Shown here piece after piece: positions 1 through 8,057 of a stretch of 50,265 nt of DNA (its first letter is position 1; the number at the start of each line of letters is the position of its first letter). The notes below the pieces were generated by a model that was given only the letters and a program-made list of their open reading frames with translations, was not told the DNA's origin and did not search any database. The translations under genes and the position numbers were made by a program. Source of the stretch: an uncultured Flavobacteriaceae bacterium (GTDB lineage: Bacteria > Bacteroidota > Bacteroidia > Flavobacteriales > Flavobacteriaceae); contig CALHCJ010000048.1 in NCBI GenBank assembly GCA_937936275.1, positions 1 through 50,265 on the forward strand, in the 5' to 3' direction.

Positions 1-1304
1 TAATAGCTTGTGCTTCCGCAGGTGCTGTAGCTTCTATATTTCAATCGCCTATAGCAGCCATTATTTTTGCTGTGGAGGTTTTTAGCATTGACTTTACGAT
101 GCTCTCAGTTATGCCCTTATTATTAGCATCTATTTCCGGCGTGCTTACCTCCTATTTCTTTTTGGGTAATGAAGTGCTTTTTGACTTTTCACTAGCCGAT
201 AATTTTCAAGTAAAAGATACCTTGTTCTATATTTTATTGGGTGTAGGTACCGCTTTCGCTTCGATATACTTCACTAAAATGTACTTCGGTATTTTGAAAC
301 TTTTTGAGCCTTTGAAAAGTCCGAAATATCGATTGCTTGTGGGCGGAATTGCCATAGGTATCATGCTCTATTTCATACCACCACTCTATGGTGAAGGATT
401 CGGATTTATCAATAATCTACTGGAAGGCAACCACCTTTCGGCATTAGGCTCCACTCCATTTGATGATTATTTGAGTAATATTTGGGTAGTCATTGCCCTA
501 TTATTCGGACTAACCGTTTTTAAAGCAATTGCCATGACCACTACTTTTGCCGCTGGTGGAGCTGGCGGAATCTTTATTCCAACAATGGTTATGGGTAGTG
601 CCTTAGGTAATGTAGTCGCCAAAGTCATTAATAATGTAGGTTTAGGTTTCGCTGTTTCAGAAAGTAACTTTACACTCATCGGAATGGCAGGACTTATAGC
701 GGGCGTACTCCACGCACCCCTGACAGCAATATTCTTGATTGCAGAAATTACGGGAGGTTATGAACTCTTTGTGCCGTTAATGATTACAGCAGCCATCTCT
801 TATCTTATCACCAAAAATGCAATTAAGCATACTATTTATACCAGAGAACTGGCAGAACAAGGCGCTTTGCTAACGCATGATAAAGATGAAAATGTCTTGA
901 CCGTCATGCAGCTAGACGACGTTATTGAACAAAACTTTAAAACAGTTACGCCTACCATGTTTTTAGGAGAAATGCTTCATGAATCTGTATCTAAATCTAC
1001 TCGAAATTTATTTCCCGTTATTGATGAAAATGAAGCCTTAGTCGGAATTGTTTTATTAGATGATATACGAGAATTTATGTTTGAAACAGATTTGTATCGT
1101 ACCACTACAGTATCTACTTTTATGCACACACCACCCGAACATATTTTCTACGAAAAAGACAACATGCAAAAAATAATGAAAAAATTTCAAGAAACTGGTG
1201 CGTGGAATCTTCCAGTTGTTAAAGACGGAAAATATCATGGTTTTGTATCTAAATCAAAACTATTAACAGCTTATAGAAGAGAATTAATTAATTTTACCAC
1301 GTAA
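1..1304 (+). CDS. ClC-family chloride channel/transporter with C-terminal CBS pair (5' end outside window)
   Basis: The frame is open from base 3, so the gene starts before the window; the GTG at 72 is an internal valine codon. About 433 residues are visible. The upstream part reads as the ClC helix that ends in FAVEVF, followed by the ClC signature GAGGIFIP and later a GGYE segment whose Tyr matches the conserved pore tyrosine. The last ~130 residues form two CBS domains, which usually bind adenine nucleotides and regulate gating. The protein is an inner-membrane anion channel or Cl-/H+ exchanger. The internal proton glutamate of the E. coli exchanger (position 203) appears to be Val here; the external gating glutamate lies outside the window. 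Family certain, mechanism unknown. Confidence 0.9.
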   Translation, partial: IACASAGAVASIFQSPIAAIIFAVEVFSIDFTMLSVMPLLLASISGVLTSYFFLGNEVLFDFSLADNFQVKDTLFYILLGVGTAFASIYFTKMYFGILKLFEPLKSPKYRLLVGGIAIGIMLYFIPPLYGEGFGFINNLLEGNHLSALGSTPFDDYLSNIWVVIALLFGLTVFKAIAMTTTFAAGGAGGIFIPTMVMGSALGNVVAKVINNVGLGFAVSESNFTLIGMAGLIAGVLHAPLTAIFLIAEITGGYELFVPLMITAAISYLITKNAIKHTIYTRELAEQGALLTHDKDENVLTVMQLDDVIEQNFKTVTPTMFLGEMLHESVSKSTRNLFPVIDENEALVGIVLLDDIREFMFETDLYRTTTVSTFMHTPPEHIFYEKDNMQKIMKKFQETGAWNLPVVKDGKYHGFVSKSKLLTAYRRELINFTT

Positions 1305-1313
1305 GCTGATGAC

Positions 1314-1568
1314 ATGAAATATCTTATTACTGCTATCGTTATAATCTCTTTCGGACTTATCATCTATGGGTTCAATCTTGACAATACTCAAGAGGCTTTG
1401 GCCGATAAATTTATAGGATCGGGAACCTTAGGCTTATTCTTAATTGCAATGCCTCTCTTTTTATATAAAGAAAGTAAGACTAGAGATTTCAAGGACTATA
1501 TGTTGAACGAAGAAAACGTTCGAAAAATGCAGGGAAAAGAACCTAAAAAATCAGAAAAAGAGGCTTAG
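1314..1568 (+). CDS. Small two-helix membrane protein of unknown function
   Basis: An 84-residue protein with two hydrophobic segments (about residues 3-21 and 36-51) and a charged, lysine-rich tail ending in KKSEKEA. It begins 9 bases after the ClC gene and is probably co-transcribed with it. Its stop overlaps the stop of the convergent tadA by four bases. I do not recognise a family; the hairpin topology suggests a small inner-membrane protein, perhaps an accessory of the upstream transporter (inference only). Confidence 0.6.
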   Translation: MKYLITAIVIISFGLIIYGFNLDNTQEALADKFIGSGTLGLFLIAMPLFLYKESKTRDFKDYMLNEENVRKMQGKEPKKSEKEA

Positions 1569-2020
1569 TTTAAGTTCCGCTTTTGAATAAAGAAACGTTT
1601 CAATAGTTCAGAAGCCTCTTTCTCTAAGACACCACCAACAATCTTTGTTTTCGGATGTAATTTCGTTCCCATTGCCCCACACCCCCTTTGCGGATCTTCA
1701 GCGGCATAAACGATTTTAGAAATCTGACTCCAATATAAAGCACCTGCACACATTTGACAAGGTTCTAAGGTGACGTAAAGTGTACAGTCTTTTAAATATT
1801 TTCCGCCTAAAAAGTTAGCAGCAGCTGTAATAGCTTGCATTTCAGCATGGGCGGTTACATCGTTTAGCTGTTCGGTCAGATTGTGCGCTCTAGCGATAAT
1901 ACGATCTTGGACCACCACAATCGCACCAATAGGAACCTCTCCTTTTTCAAAAGCAGCTTCTGCCTCTTGCAAGGCTTTTTTCATAAAAAAGGCATCATCG
2001 TAGGGTAAAACCATAACCAC
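1565..2020 (-). CDS. tadA: tRNA-adenosine deaminase TadA
   Basis: The 151-residue protein converts A34 to inosine in tRNA-Arg(ACG), allowing the anticodon to read several codons. The zinc site is complete: HAE at 58-60 with the catalytic Glu60, and PCQMC with Cys88 and Cys91. The length fits TadA. The start used gives MVMVLPYDD; a shorter start at Met3 is possible. The other cytidine/dCMP deaminase in this window (44.5-44.9 kb) has the CERKQVG and GYNGTP motifs of dCMP deaminase that this one lacks, so the assignment is safe. It converges on the small membrane gene to its right-hand neighbour on the plus strand, with a four-base tail overlap. Confidence 0.93.
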   Translation of the reverse strand: MVMVLPYDDAFFMKKALQEAEAAFEKGEVPIGAIVVVQDRIIARAHNLTEQLNDVTAHAEMQAITAAANFLGGKYLKDCTLYVTLEPCQMCAGALYWSQISKIVYAAEDPQRGCGAMGTKLHPKTKIVGGVLEKEASELLKRFFIQKRNLN

Positions 2021-2046
2021 AAAAATACGATTATGTTTAAAATCGC

Positions 2047-3411
2047 CTAGTACTTCACATTCTTATATAATGGAACTTTGAGGCCAAGATAAAAATCTAC
2101 GTTTTTACTATTTTCAGAAATCAGATTGGTCAAAATCGACCCTGAACCAACGGTTAGCGGACCCAATCTAAAACCAAGACCCCATGCCAAATCTCCATAT
2201 TGACGTAAACCTAATGGAGAATAGACGCTAAACCATTTTGATTCCCAACGAGGAGCTAATGTTGCCGTATTAATAAGATTATTTGAATTTTCAACACCAG
2301 ATTTACGCATTGACAATGACGTATGTAGACCTAGGTAAAAACGTTGTCCTATGTAATAGTCTGTCATAATCTGCAGAGCAGTTGGTAAAAGTATTTTCTG
2401 TTTGCCGGTAGTAGTTGTTCCGGTATAATTATCTTCTAGTACTTCATTGAGGTCCTTAGTTTCAAATTCGAGGGCGTTTACGGTTCCGTTAAGGTCATAG
2501 ACCGTGTTTTCACTATCTGCATAACTAATACTCCCGATATCGGTCAACGCAAGTGCCATTTTAAATTTATATTGCTGCGCTCGCTTACCCTGAACTGTAC
2601 CGTCAACTATTCTTTTTCGGTACTCATATACTAAACCAATATCGGCTCCAAAACCACCTTGTGAATTCCCAAAATCTGGTGAATCGCTAATAAAATCTGG
2701 AGTGGTTCCATAAGATAGAGATCCTTGAGTCGTTAAAAAATTAGTTGTTCCATTATAGTTACCAGAAAGTTCTGGTGAGCTTGCAAAAAGACCTCCAGCG
2801 CCCATTAGGTATTTCACGGTGATGCCAGCCTTTATAAACTGATCTTGGGTTTTCAGTAACTCTCGACCGTAGGTAACCCCGATTTCTGAAAATAAATGAA
2901 GTGTTGTATTTAGATCTCTGGATTCAAAATCAAAATCGTTACCAATTTCAAATCCTTCGGAAATACGTTCGTATAGATTGCCATCAATATTGTTAAGATT
3001 AAATAAACCTCTTACTCTAGTGGTCACAGCAAAACTTTGTTTTTCGCCTACATTAAACATAAAAGAAGGCCCCAAAACATCAATATTGGTAAAAAAATGA
3101 TTGTTATCAGATGGATATCGCTCCGCACTTTGATCAAAATCAAAATCTCCACCAGAAGAAATAAGATCAGAAAAAGAGAGTCCGATAAAATCACTTCCTA
3201 AATATCCGCTTGCGGATACTAAATTGATATCTGAGCGAAAGGGAGAATCAAAAACATTGGCCGGGTTGTATAATACAGAATGAACTCCAGTATAATTATC
3301 CATAGAAAAGCCCATGTAACTTTGTGCTGTCATTCCGAAGTGACATAGAAAAATAAGTAGCGTTATCGTCAAACCGAAATGACCTTTAATGTTTTCTATT
3401 CTTGTTTTCAT
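2047..3411 (-). CDS. DUF5723-family outer-membrane beta-barrel protein
   Basis: A 454-residue exported protein. Residues 1-30 form a signal peptide ending near MTAQS, followed by the opening typical of DUF5723 (GFSMDNYTGVHSVLYNPAN), a family restricted to Bacteroidota. The rest alternates polar and aromatic residues in short strands with many Gly and Asn turns, and the chain ends in an aromatic residue (NVKY), as outer-membrane barrels do. The molecular function is unknown. It stands alone on the minus strand, 26 bases before the tadA start region, with a 187-base gap to dxs on the other side. Confidence 0.8.
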   Translation of the reverse strand: MKTRIENIKGHFGLTITLLIFLCHFGMTAQSYMGFSMDNYTGVHSVLYNPANVFDSPFRSDINLVSASGYLGSDFIGLSFSDLISSGGDFDFDQSAERYPSDNNHFFTNIDVLGPSFMFNVGEKQSFAVTTRVRGLFNLNNIDGNLYERISEGFEIGNDFDFESRDLNTTLHLFSEIGVTYGRELLKTQDQFIKAGITVKYLMGAGGLFASSPELSGNYNGTTNFLTTQGSLSYGTTPDFISDSPDFGNSQGGFGADIGLVYEYRKRIVDGTVQGKRAQQYKFKMALALTDIGSISYADSENTVYDLNGTVNALEFETKDLNEVLEDNYTGTTTTGKQKILLPTALQIMTDYYIGQRFYLGLHTSLSMRKSGVENSNNLINTATLAPRWESKWFSVYSPLGLRQYGDLAWGLGFRLGPLTVGSGSILTNLISENSKNVDFYLGLKVPLYKNVKY

Positions 3412-3571
3412 ATGGGTAGTCTTTGCGAACGTAGTTTTACTTTATCTAACTTCTAACGAATACAGATCACTAAAATTGCAAATAAACTGTACGAATTTTC
3501 TTTATTTTTCAATAGCAAAACACTAGTAAAAAGATGTTTTCTAAATAACTTATAGATACCTACTAAAATTG

Positions 3572-3579
3572 TAGTTTTG
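3572..3579 (+). promoter_or_regulatory. Candidate -7 promoter element for dxs
   Basis: TAGTTTTG matches the Bacteroidota -7 consensus TAnnTTTG exactly and lies 19 bases before the dxs GTG start. A matching -33 TTTG is not evident at the usual distance, so this is a sequence match only. Confidence 0.45.
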
Positions 3580-3598
3580 CTGCTTACATTGGGCTACA

Positions 3599-5377
3599 GT
3601 GGCTAATAGAATACTTAACGGCATATCAAACCCTTCAGATCTTCGCAGACTCAAGCGAGATGATCTACCAAAACTTGCTCAAGAGTTACGTGATTTTATC
3701 ATCGATATTGTGGCCACCAAAGAAGGTCATTTAGGTGCTAGTCTAGGTGTTATAGAACTCACTATTGCGTTACACTATATTTTTGACACACCCCATGACA
3801 AATTAATTTGGGATGTAGGTCACCAAGCATACGGTCATAAAATTCTAACAGGAAGAAAAGACATTTTTGATACGAATCGGCAATTAGGTGGTATAAGTGG
3901 CTTTCCTAAAATGAGTGAAAGTGAATTTGATAATTTTGGAACAGGCCACAGTTCTACTTCAATTTCTGCAATTTTAGGTATGGCAATTGCCTCTAAACTA
4001 AAAGGGAATCACAAGAAGCAACATATAGCGGTAATTGGTGATGCATCAATTGCTAGCGGAATGGCTTTCGAAGGCTTAAACCATTTAGGCGTTACTGATA
4101 CCAACGTTTTAATTATTCTAAATGATAATGCAATTGGGATCGATCCCAGTGTTGGAGCTCTTAAAAAATATTTAACCAACGTAAAAAAGGGCGTTGCAAA
4201 AGATGAGAATATATTCGAATGTTTAAATTTCAACTATTCAGGACCTGTTGACGGACATGATTTACCCAGCCTTCTATATGAACTTGAACGTTTAAAAACG
4301 GTTAACGGACCAAAGCTTTTACACATTATCACCACAAAAGGTAAAGGTCTGAGGCAGGCAGAAGAAAACCAAGTCACCTATCATGCCCCTGGCAAATTTG
4401 ATAAAATGACTGGCAACTTACTTCAAAAATCTACTACAGATCAGACTTCTAAATACCAAGATGTTTTCGGTCACACTATTGTAGAGCTTGCCAAGCAAAA
4501 TAAAGATATAGTTGGTATCACGCCAGCAATGCCGACTGGCAGTTCTTTAAAATTTATGATGGAAGAAATTCCTGAAAGAGCTTTTGATGTAGGAATCGCC
4601 GAACAGCATGCCGTGACCATGGCTGCGGGTATGGTTACGGAAGGTTTAATTCCTTTTTGTACCATTTATTCTACCTTTTTACAGCGCGCCTATGATCAGG
4701 TCATTCATGATGTTGCGCTTCAAAATCTTCCTGTCATTTTTTGCTTAGATCGCGCTGGTTTGGTCGGCCAAGATGGTGCTACCCATCATGGTGTTTATGA
4801 CATTGCCTACTTGCGATGTATACCTAATTTGGTGATTTTCGCTCCGAGGAATGAAATTGAATTGCGCAATATGATGTATACTGCCCAATTAGGGTTAAAT
4901 CACCCAATTGTAATACGATACCCTAGAGGCAAAGGAGTCTTATCGACATGGGAAGTTCCTTTTGAAAAGATTGAAATTGGTACTTCCAAAGAATTGATAA
5001 AAGGTTCAAAAATTGCCGTGTTGTCTATTGGGCATATAGGCAACGTAATTACAGATGTGTTGAAAGCGTTAGAACATTCTGAAGAAATTGGTCATTACGA
5101 TATGAGATTTGTTAAACCTCTTGATAAAAACCAATTAAAAAATATCTTTGCAAATTATTCTATAATCTTAACGATTGAAGACGGATGTAAAATAGGTGGT
5201 TTTGGCACTGCAATACTAGAGTATGCAAATGATATGAACTACACTGGCAAGATTAAAATACTCGGTATCGATGATGCTTTTATAGAACATGGCACTAGCG
5301 AAGAACTTTATCAATTGACTGGCCTAGATCAAGAATCTGTAATAAGACAAATAAAATCAGAATTACATGGCGATTAA
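3599..5377 (+). CDS. dxs: 1-deoxy-D-xylulose-5-phosphate synthase
   Basis: DXS joins pyruvate and glyceraldehyde 3-phosphate in a thiamine-diphosphate-dependent reaction, the first step of the MEP isoprenoid pathway. The 592 residues carry the transketolase-like core: GHLGASLG (43-50), GHQAY, GHSSTSIS (117-123), the ThDP motif from GDA (147-149) to NDN (175-177), the catalytic AEQHAV, and a C-terminal EDGCKIGGFG. It is slightly shorter than the E. coli enzyme. The start is a GTG; no ATG lies nearby in frame, and the N-terminus NRILNGISNPSDLRRL aligns with family starts. The normal GDG is GDA here, which I believe is common in flavobacteria. The stop overlaps the next gene by 11 bases, so the two are co-transcribed. 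Confidence 0.95.
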   Translation: MANRILNGISNPSDLRRLKRDDLPKLAQELRDFIIDIVATKEGHLGASLGVIELTIALHYIFDTPHDKLIWDVGHQAYGHKILTGRKDIFDTNRQLGGISGFPKMSESEFDNFGTGHSSTSISAILGMAIASKLKGNHKKQHIAVIGDASIASGMAFEGLNHLGVTDTNVLIILNDNAIGIDPSVGALKKYLTNVKKGVAKDENIFECLNFNYSGPVDGHDLPSLLYELERLKTVNGPKLLHIITTKGKGLRQAEENQVTYHAPGKFDKMTGNLLQKSTTDQTSKYQDVFGHTIVELAKQNKDIVGITPAMPTGSSLKFMMEEIPERAFDVGIAEQHAVTMAAGMVTEGLIPFCTIYSTFLQRAYDQVIHDVALQNLPVIFCLDRAGLVGQDGATHHGVYDIAYLRCIPNLVIFAPRNEIELRNMMYTAQLGLNHPIVIRYPRGKGVLSTWEVPFEKIEIGTSKELIKGSKIAVLSIGHIGNVITDVLKALEHSEEIGHYDMRFVKPLDKNQLKNIFANYSIILTIEDGCKIGGFGTAILEYANDMNYTGKIKILGIDDAFIEHGTSEELYQLTGLDQESVIRQIKSELHGD

Positions 5378-6503
5378 ATTTTTGAATACAACAGTTTTAT
5401 TTTTAGCTCTTGTATTTTCCGTTGGCATTGTTAATGCCCAAGATACCATACCACTTCCTCAAGAACGTGATTCTATACTACTGGACTCTATTGCCTTACA
5501 AAAGAAAATAGACACTATTGTCATTCGAAGAGTTCAAGAACGCATTAAGGAAAATGCCGAAAGTGTCAACTTATTCAACACCAATATTTCGTTTAAAAAA
5601 ACTAAACCGCTTGATAAAGAATTTAAAAAATTTCAAGTGCCAACCTTTTGGCAGCAGGTAAACTTGATCGGATTAAATTTTAGTCAAGCTGCTTTTATCA
5701 ATTGGAATGCGGGTGGTAATAATTCTATATCAGCTCTAGCAAATGCTCGTTTTGAGCGTAATTATAAGTTTCGCTATTTTCAATGGGAAAATATTTTAGA
5801 AACTCGATATGGTATCAACTTACAGGAAGGTCAAAAGATTAGAAAAACCGATGACGCTATTCGAGTTACCTCAACGGTAGGCTATCGAAGAGATACGATC
5901 AGTAATTGGTATTACTCGGTAAAAGCGAATTTCAATACTCAGTTTACCGATGGTTTCAAATATCCAGATCGAGAAACTCCTATTTCTAGAGTAATGAGCC
6001 CTGGCTATTTTTTCTTGGGTGCAGGTACGTCGTACATATCCGAAGATCGCAAACTCAACGTTTATATTTCTCCATTGACCCAAAAAGCCACTTTTGTTTT
6101 TGATCAAGATTTGGCCGACAAAGGAGCATTTGGGGTACAAAAAGCAATTTTAGATGCAGATGGAAATATTCTAGAGCAGGGTAAAAATGTTTTTTTAGAA
6201 GTTGGGTTTTTGGTTACCAATAATTGGGAGACCCAGCTCATGGAAAATATAGCCCTAAAACATCGAATAAATATATATACAGATTATATTCGAAGTTTTG
6301 GTAACATTGATATTGATTGGGAACTGAACATCAACCTCAGAGTGAATAAATATATTGTTACCAATTTAGGTACACATATTATTTATGATGATGATATTCT
6401 ATTTGATGCCGTAAAGAATGATGCTGGCATCGTCATCGATGAAGGCAGTCCTAAACTACAATTCAAGCAACTTCTTGGAGTAGGTGTAGCATACAACTTC
6501 TAA
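5367..6503 (+). CDS. DUF3078 domain-containing outer-membrane protein
   Basis: A 378-residue exported protein. A signal peptide (residues 1-24, ending VNAQ) is followed by a Pro/Asp/Ser linker and then a DUF3078-type barrel starting near WQQVNLIGLNFSQAAF. The chain ends in a phenylalanine (VAYNF), typical of outer-membrane barrels. The start codon overlaps the end of dxs by 11 bases, so translation is probably coupled. The function is not known; the physical link to dxs is likely an operon arrangement rather than a shared pathway. Confidence 0.8.
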   Translation: MAIKFLNTTVLFLALVFSVGIVNAQDTIPLPQERDSILLDSIALQKKIDTIVIRRVQERIKENAESVNLFNTNISFKKTKPLDKEFKKFQVPTFWQQVNLIGLNFSQAAFINWNAGGNNSISALANARFERNYKFRYFQWENILETRYGINLQEGQKIRKTDDAIRVTSTVGYRRDTISNWYYSVKANFNTQFTDGFKYPDRETPISRVMSPGYFFLGAGTSYISEDRKLNVYISPLTQKATFVFDQDLADKGAFGVQKAILDADGNILEQGKNVFLEVGFLVTNNWETQLMENIALKHRINIYTDYIRSFGNIDIDWELNINLRVNKYIVTNLGTHIIYDDDILFDAVKNDAGIVIDEGSPKLQFKQLLGVGVAYNF

Positions 6504-6507
6504 AAAT

Positions 6508-7851
6508 CTAAAGCTGTTTTCCCATAATCTTGTTATAAATATGCACTGCTGCACTGTCGGAAAGACTAGCTACATAACAACAAGAATTTAATAAAATCTG
6601 GTAGATAGAAATATCAGTTTGTCGATAGAATTCAGGAAGTGTACTTAACATTAAACCATCATAGTTAGATGCCTTTCCTTCTTTTTCGCGAACCAAGGCA
6701 GTAATGTAAACATCAAGAATATCTGATATAATTTTATAACCTGCTATTTCCTTTTCTACAACTTCTTGCGATTGATAAATCTCGGCTACACTTAACGAAA
6801 TGATATCGCTAATTTGAGCTTCATACTTGCTTTTATCCATTAAAGAAACACCGAAAGAACCCTCTAAAATAGCGTCTTCATTGGTTATGAAGACGTCAAT
6901 CGCATCTTGAATTAAGGTGTTTATGGCCAATGCCCGTAGGTAACTTAGGCGGTCTTCTTTATATTTGAGAGAATTATACTTATTGGTATTAATACTATCT
7001 TTCACCAATTTGATTAAATATTCTAAGGCATAATCTTCAGAAATTAGTCCTAGGTTAATTCCGTCTTCAAAATCGATAATTGTATAGCAAATATCATCGG
7101 CAGCCTCAACCAAATAGGTTAATGGATGTCTAGAAAAACTAAGGTTTTCTCCCTCACGGGTTTGTATCAATCCTAATTCATTAGCAACTTCTCGAAAACT
7201 TTCTTTTTCTGACTGAAAAAACCCAAACTTTTTATCTGAAATATGCTTCGTTGGTTTTTTTGGTAGTGATTCCTTCGGATATTTCATAAAAGCTCCTAAG
7301 GTTGCATAGCTTAGTCGCAGTCCCCCATCCACTCCTTCTCGAGATTCAGTAAGCAGTTTAAAGCCATTTGCGTTCCCTTCAAAATCGAGAATATCTTGAA
7401 ATTCCTTTTTTGAAAGTAGCGTTTCGTACTGTTGTCCATTTCCATTTTTAAAGTATTCTCCAATAGCCTTTTCACCACTATGTCCAAAAGGTGGATTTCC
7501 AATATCGTGAGCTAAAGCCGCAGCGGCCACTATAGCGCCAAAATCATTAAAACGGTAACCATATGTTTCCTGTAAATGAGGATGTTTTTCCAATAATTTC
7601 TTACCTGCTATTCTCCCTAAACTTCTTCCAACCACAGAAACCTCTAAACTATGCGTAAGTCTAGTATGAACAAAATCAGTCTTTGAAAGCGGTATGACCT
7701 GCGTTTTGTCTTGTAGGCTTCGAAAAGCTGACGAAAATATGATTCTATCATAATCTACTTCAAAACCTAGACGGATTTCATCTTGTTCTTTTCGTAGTCT
7801 TTTATGGGTGTCACCAAAGCGTTTTAAAGAGAGAAGTTGTTCCCAGTTCAT
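6508..7851 (-). CDS. dgt: Deoxyguanosinetriphosphate triphosphohydrolase-like protein
   Basis: dGTPases of the HD superfamily split dNTPs into deoxynucleoside and tripolyphosphate. The N-terminus has RRFGDT-like KRFGDTHKRLR, RIIFSSAFRSLQDKTQV and RLTHSLEV (first metal His), then the HD pair in ALAHDIGNPPFGH, and a later EAADDICYTIIDFEDG. The frame is open to 7917, but the family starts at MNWEQLLSLKR, so I place the start at 7851; 7860 is the next option. It converges on the DUF3078 gene with four bases between the stops and is divergent from the TonB-dependent receptor, whose repeat-rich promoter lies just upstream. Confidence 0.9.
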   Translation of the reverse strand: MNWEQLLSLKRFGDTHKRLRKEQDEIRLGFEVDYDRIIFSSAFRSLQDKTQVIPLSKTDFVHTRLTHSLEVSVVGRSLGRIAGKKLLEKHPHLQETYGYRFNDFGAIVAAAALAHDIGNPPFGHSGEKAIGEYFKNGNGQQYETLLSKKEFQDILDFEGNANGFKLLTESREGVDGGLRLSYATLGAFMKYPKESLPKKPTKHISDKKFGFFQSEKESFREVANELGLIQTREGENLSFSRHPLTYLVEAADDICYTIIDFEDGINLGLISEDYALEYLIKLVKDSINTNKYNSLKYKEDRLSYLRALAINTLIQDAIDVFITNEDAILEGSFGVSLMDKSKYEAQISDIISLSVAEIYQSQEVVEKEIAGYKIISDILDVYITALVREKEGKASNYDGLMLSTLPEFYRQTDISIYQILLNSCCYVASLSDSAAVHIYNKIMGKQL

Positions 7852-7942
7852 AGTGTTCATATATAGAGCCGCAAGATACCAAATTTTGTCAGTCTCCGCA
7901 GATGATAGACGGCTCAAGGTCTTCTTAACATTCCCTTAATAT

Positions 7943-8008
7943 AGTAACGTTTAGATAACACTTTTACAATACATCTTTAACATACGGGTAACTCGACTTT
8001 TACAAGTG
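7943..8008 (+). promoter_or_regulatory. Array of TAAC-core boxes in 11-base phase upstream of the TonB-dependent receptor
   Basis: TAAC occurs at 7945, 7956, 7978 and 7989, and TTAC at 8000: all in one 11-base register, with only the slot at 7967 missing. The surrounding seven-base units include GATAACA, TTTAACA, GGTAACT and TTTTACA. Direct repeats of seven bases with a four-base spacer are the binding layout of PhoB/OmpR-type winged-helix regulators. The units at 7978 and 7989 lie 40 and 29 bases before the TTTG of the -7 element, where an activator would replace the -33 box. Regulator identity is inferred, not shown. Confidence 0.6.
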
Positions 8009-8013
8009 TAACC

Positions 8014-8021
8014 TTCTTTTG
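8014..8021 (+). promoter_or_regulatory. Candidate -7 element for the TonB-dependent receptor
   Basis: TTCTTTTG resembles the Bacteroidota -7 consensus TAnnTTTG with one mismatch and lies 36 bases before the chosen ATG at 8058. It sits in a block (7998-8024) that is nearly repeated before the gene at 12262. Confidence 0.45.
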
Positions 8022-8057
8022 CACCGGTATTTAAAAACAAACATAGTAAAACACAAA

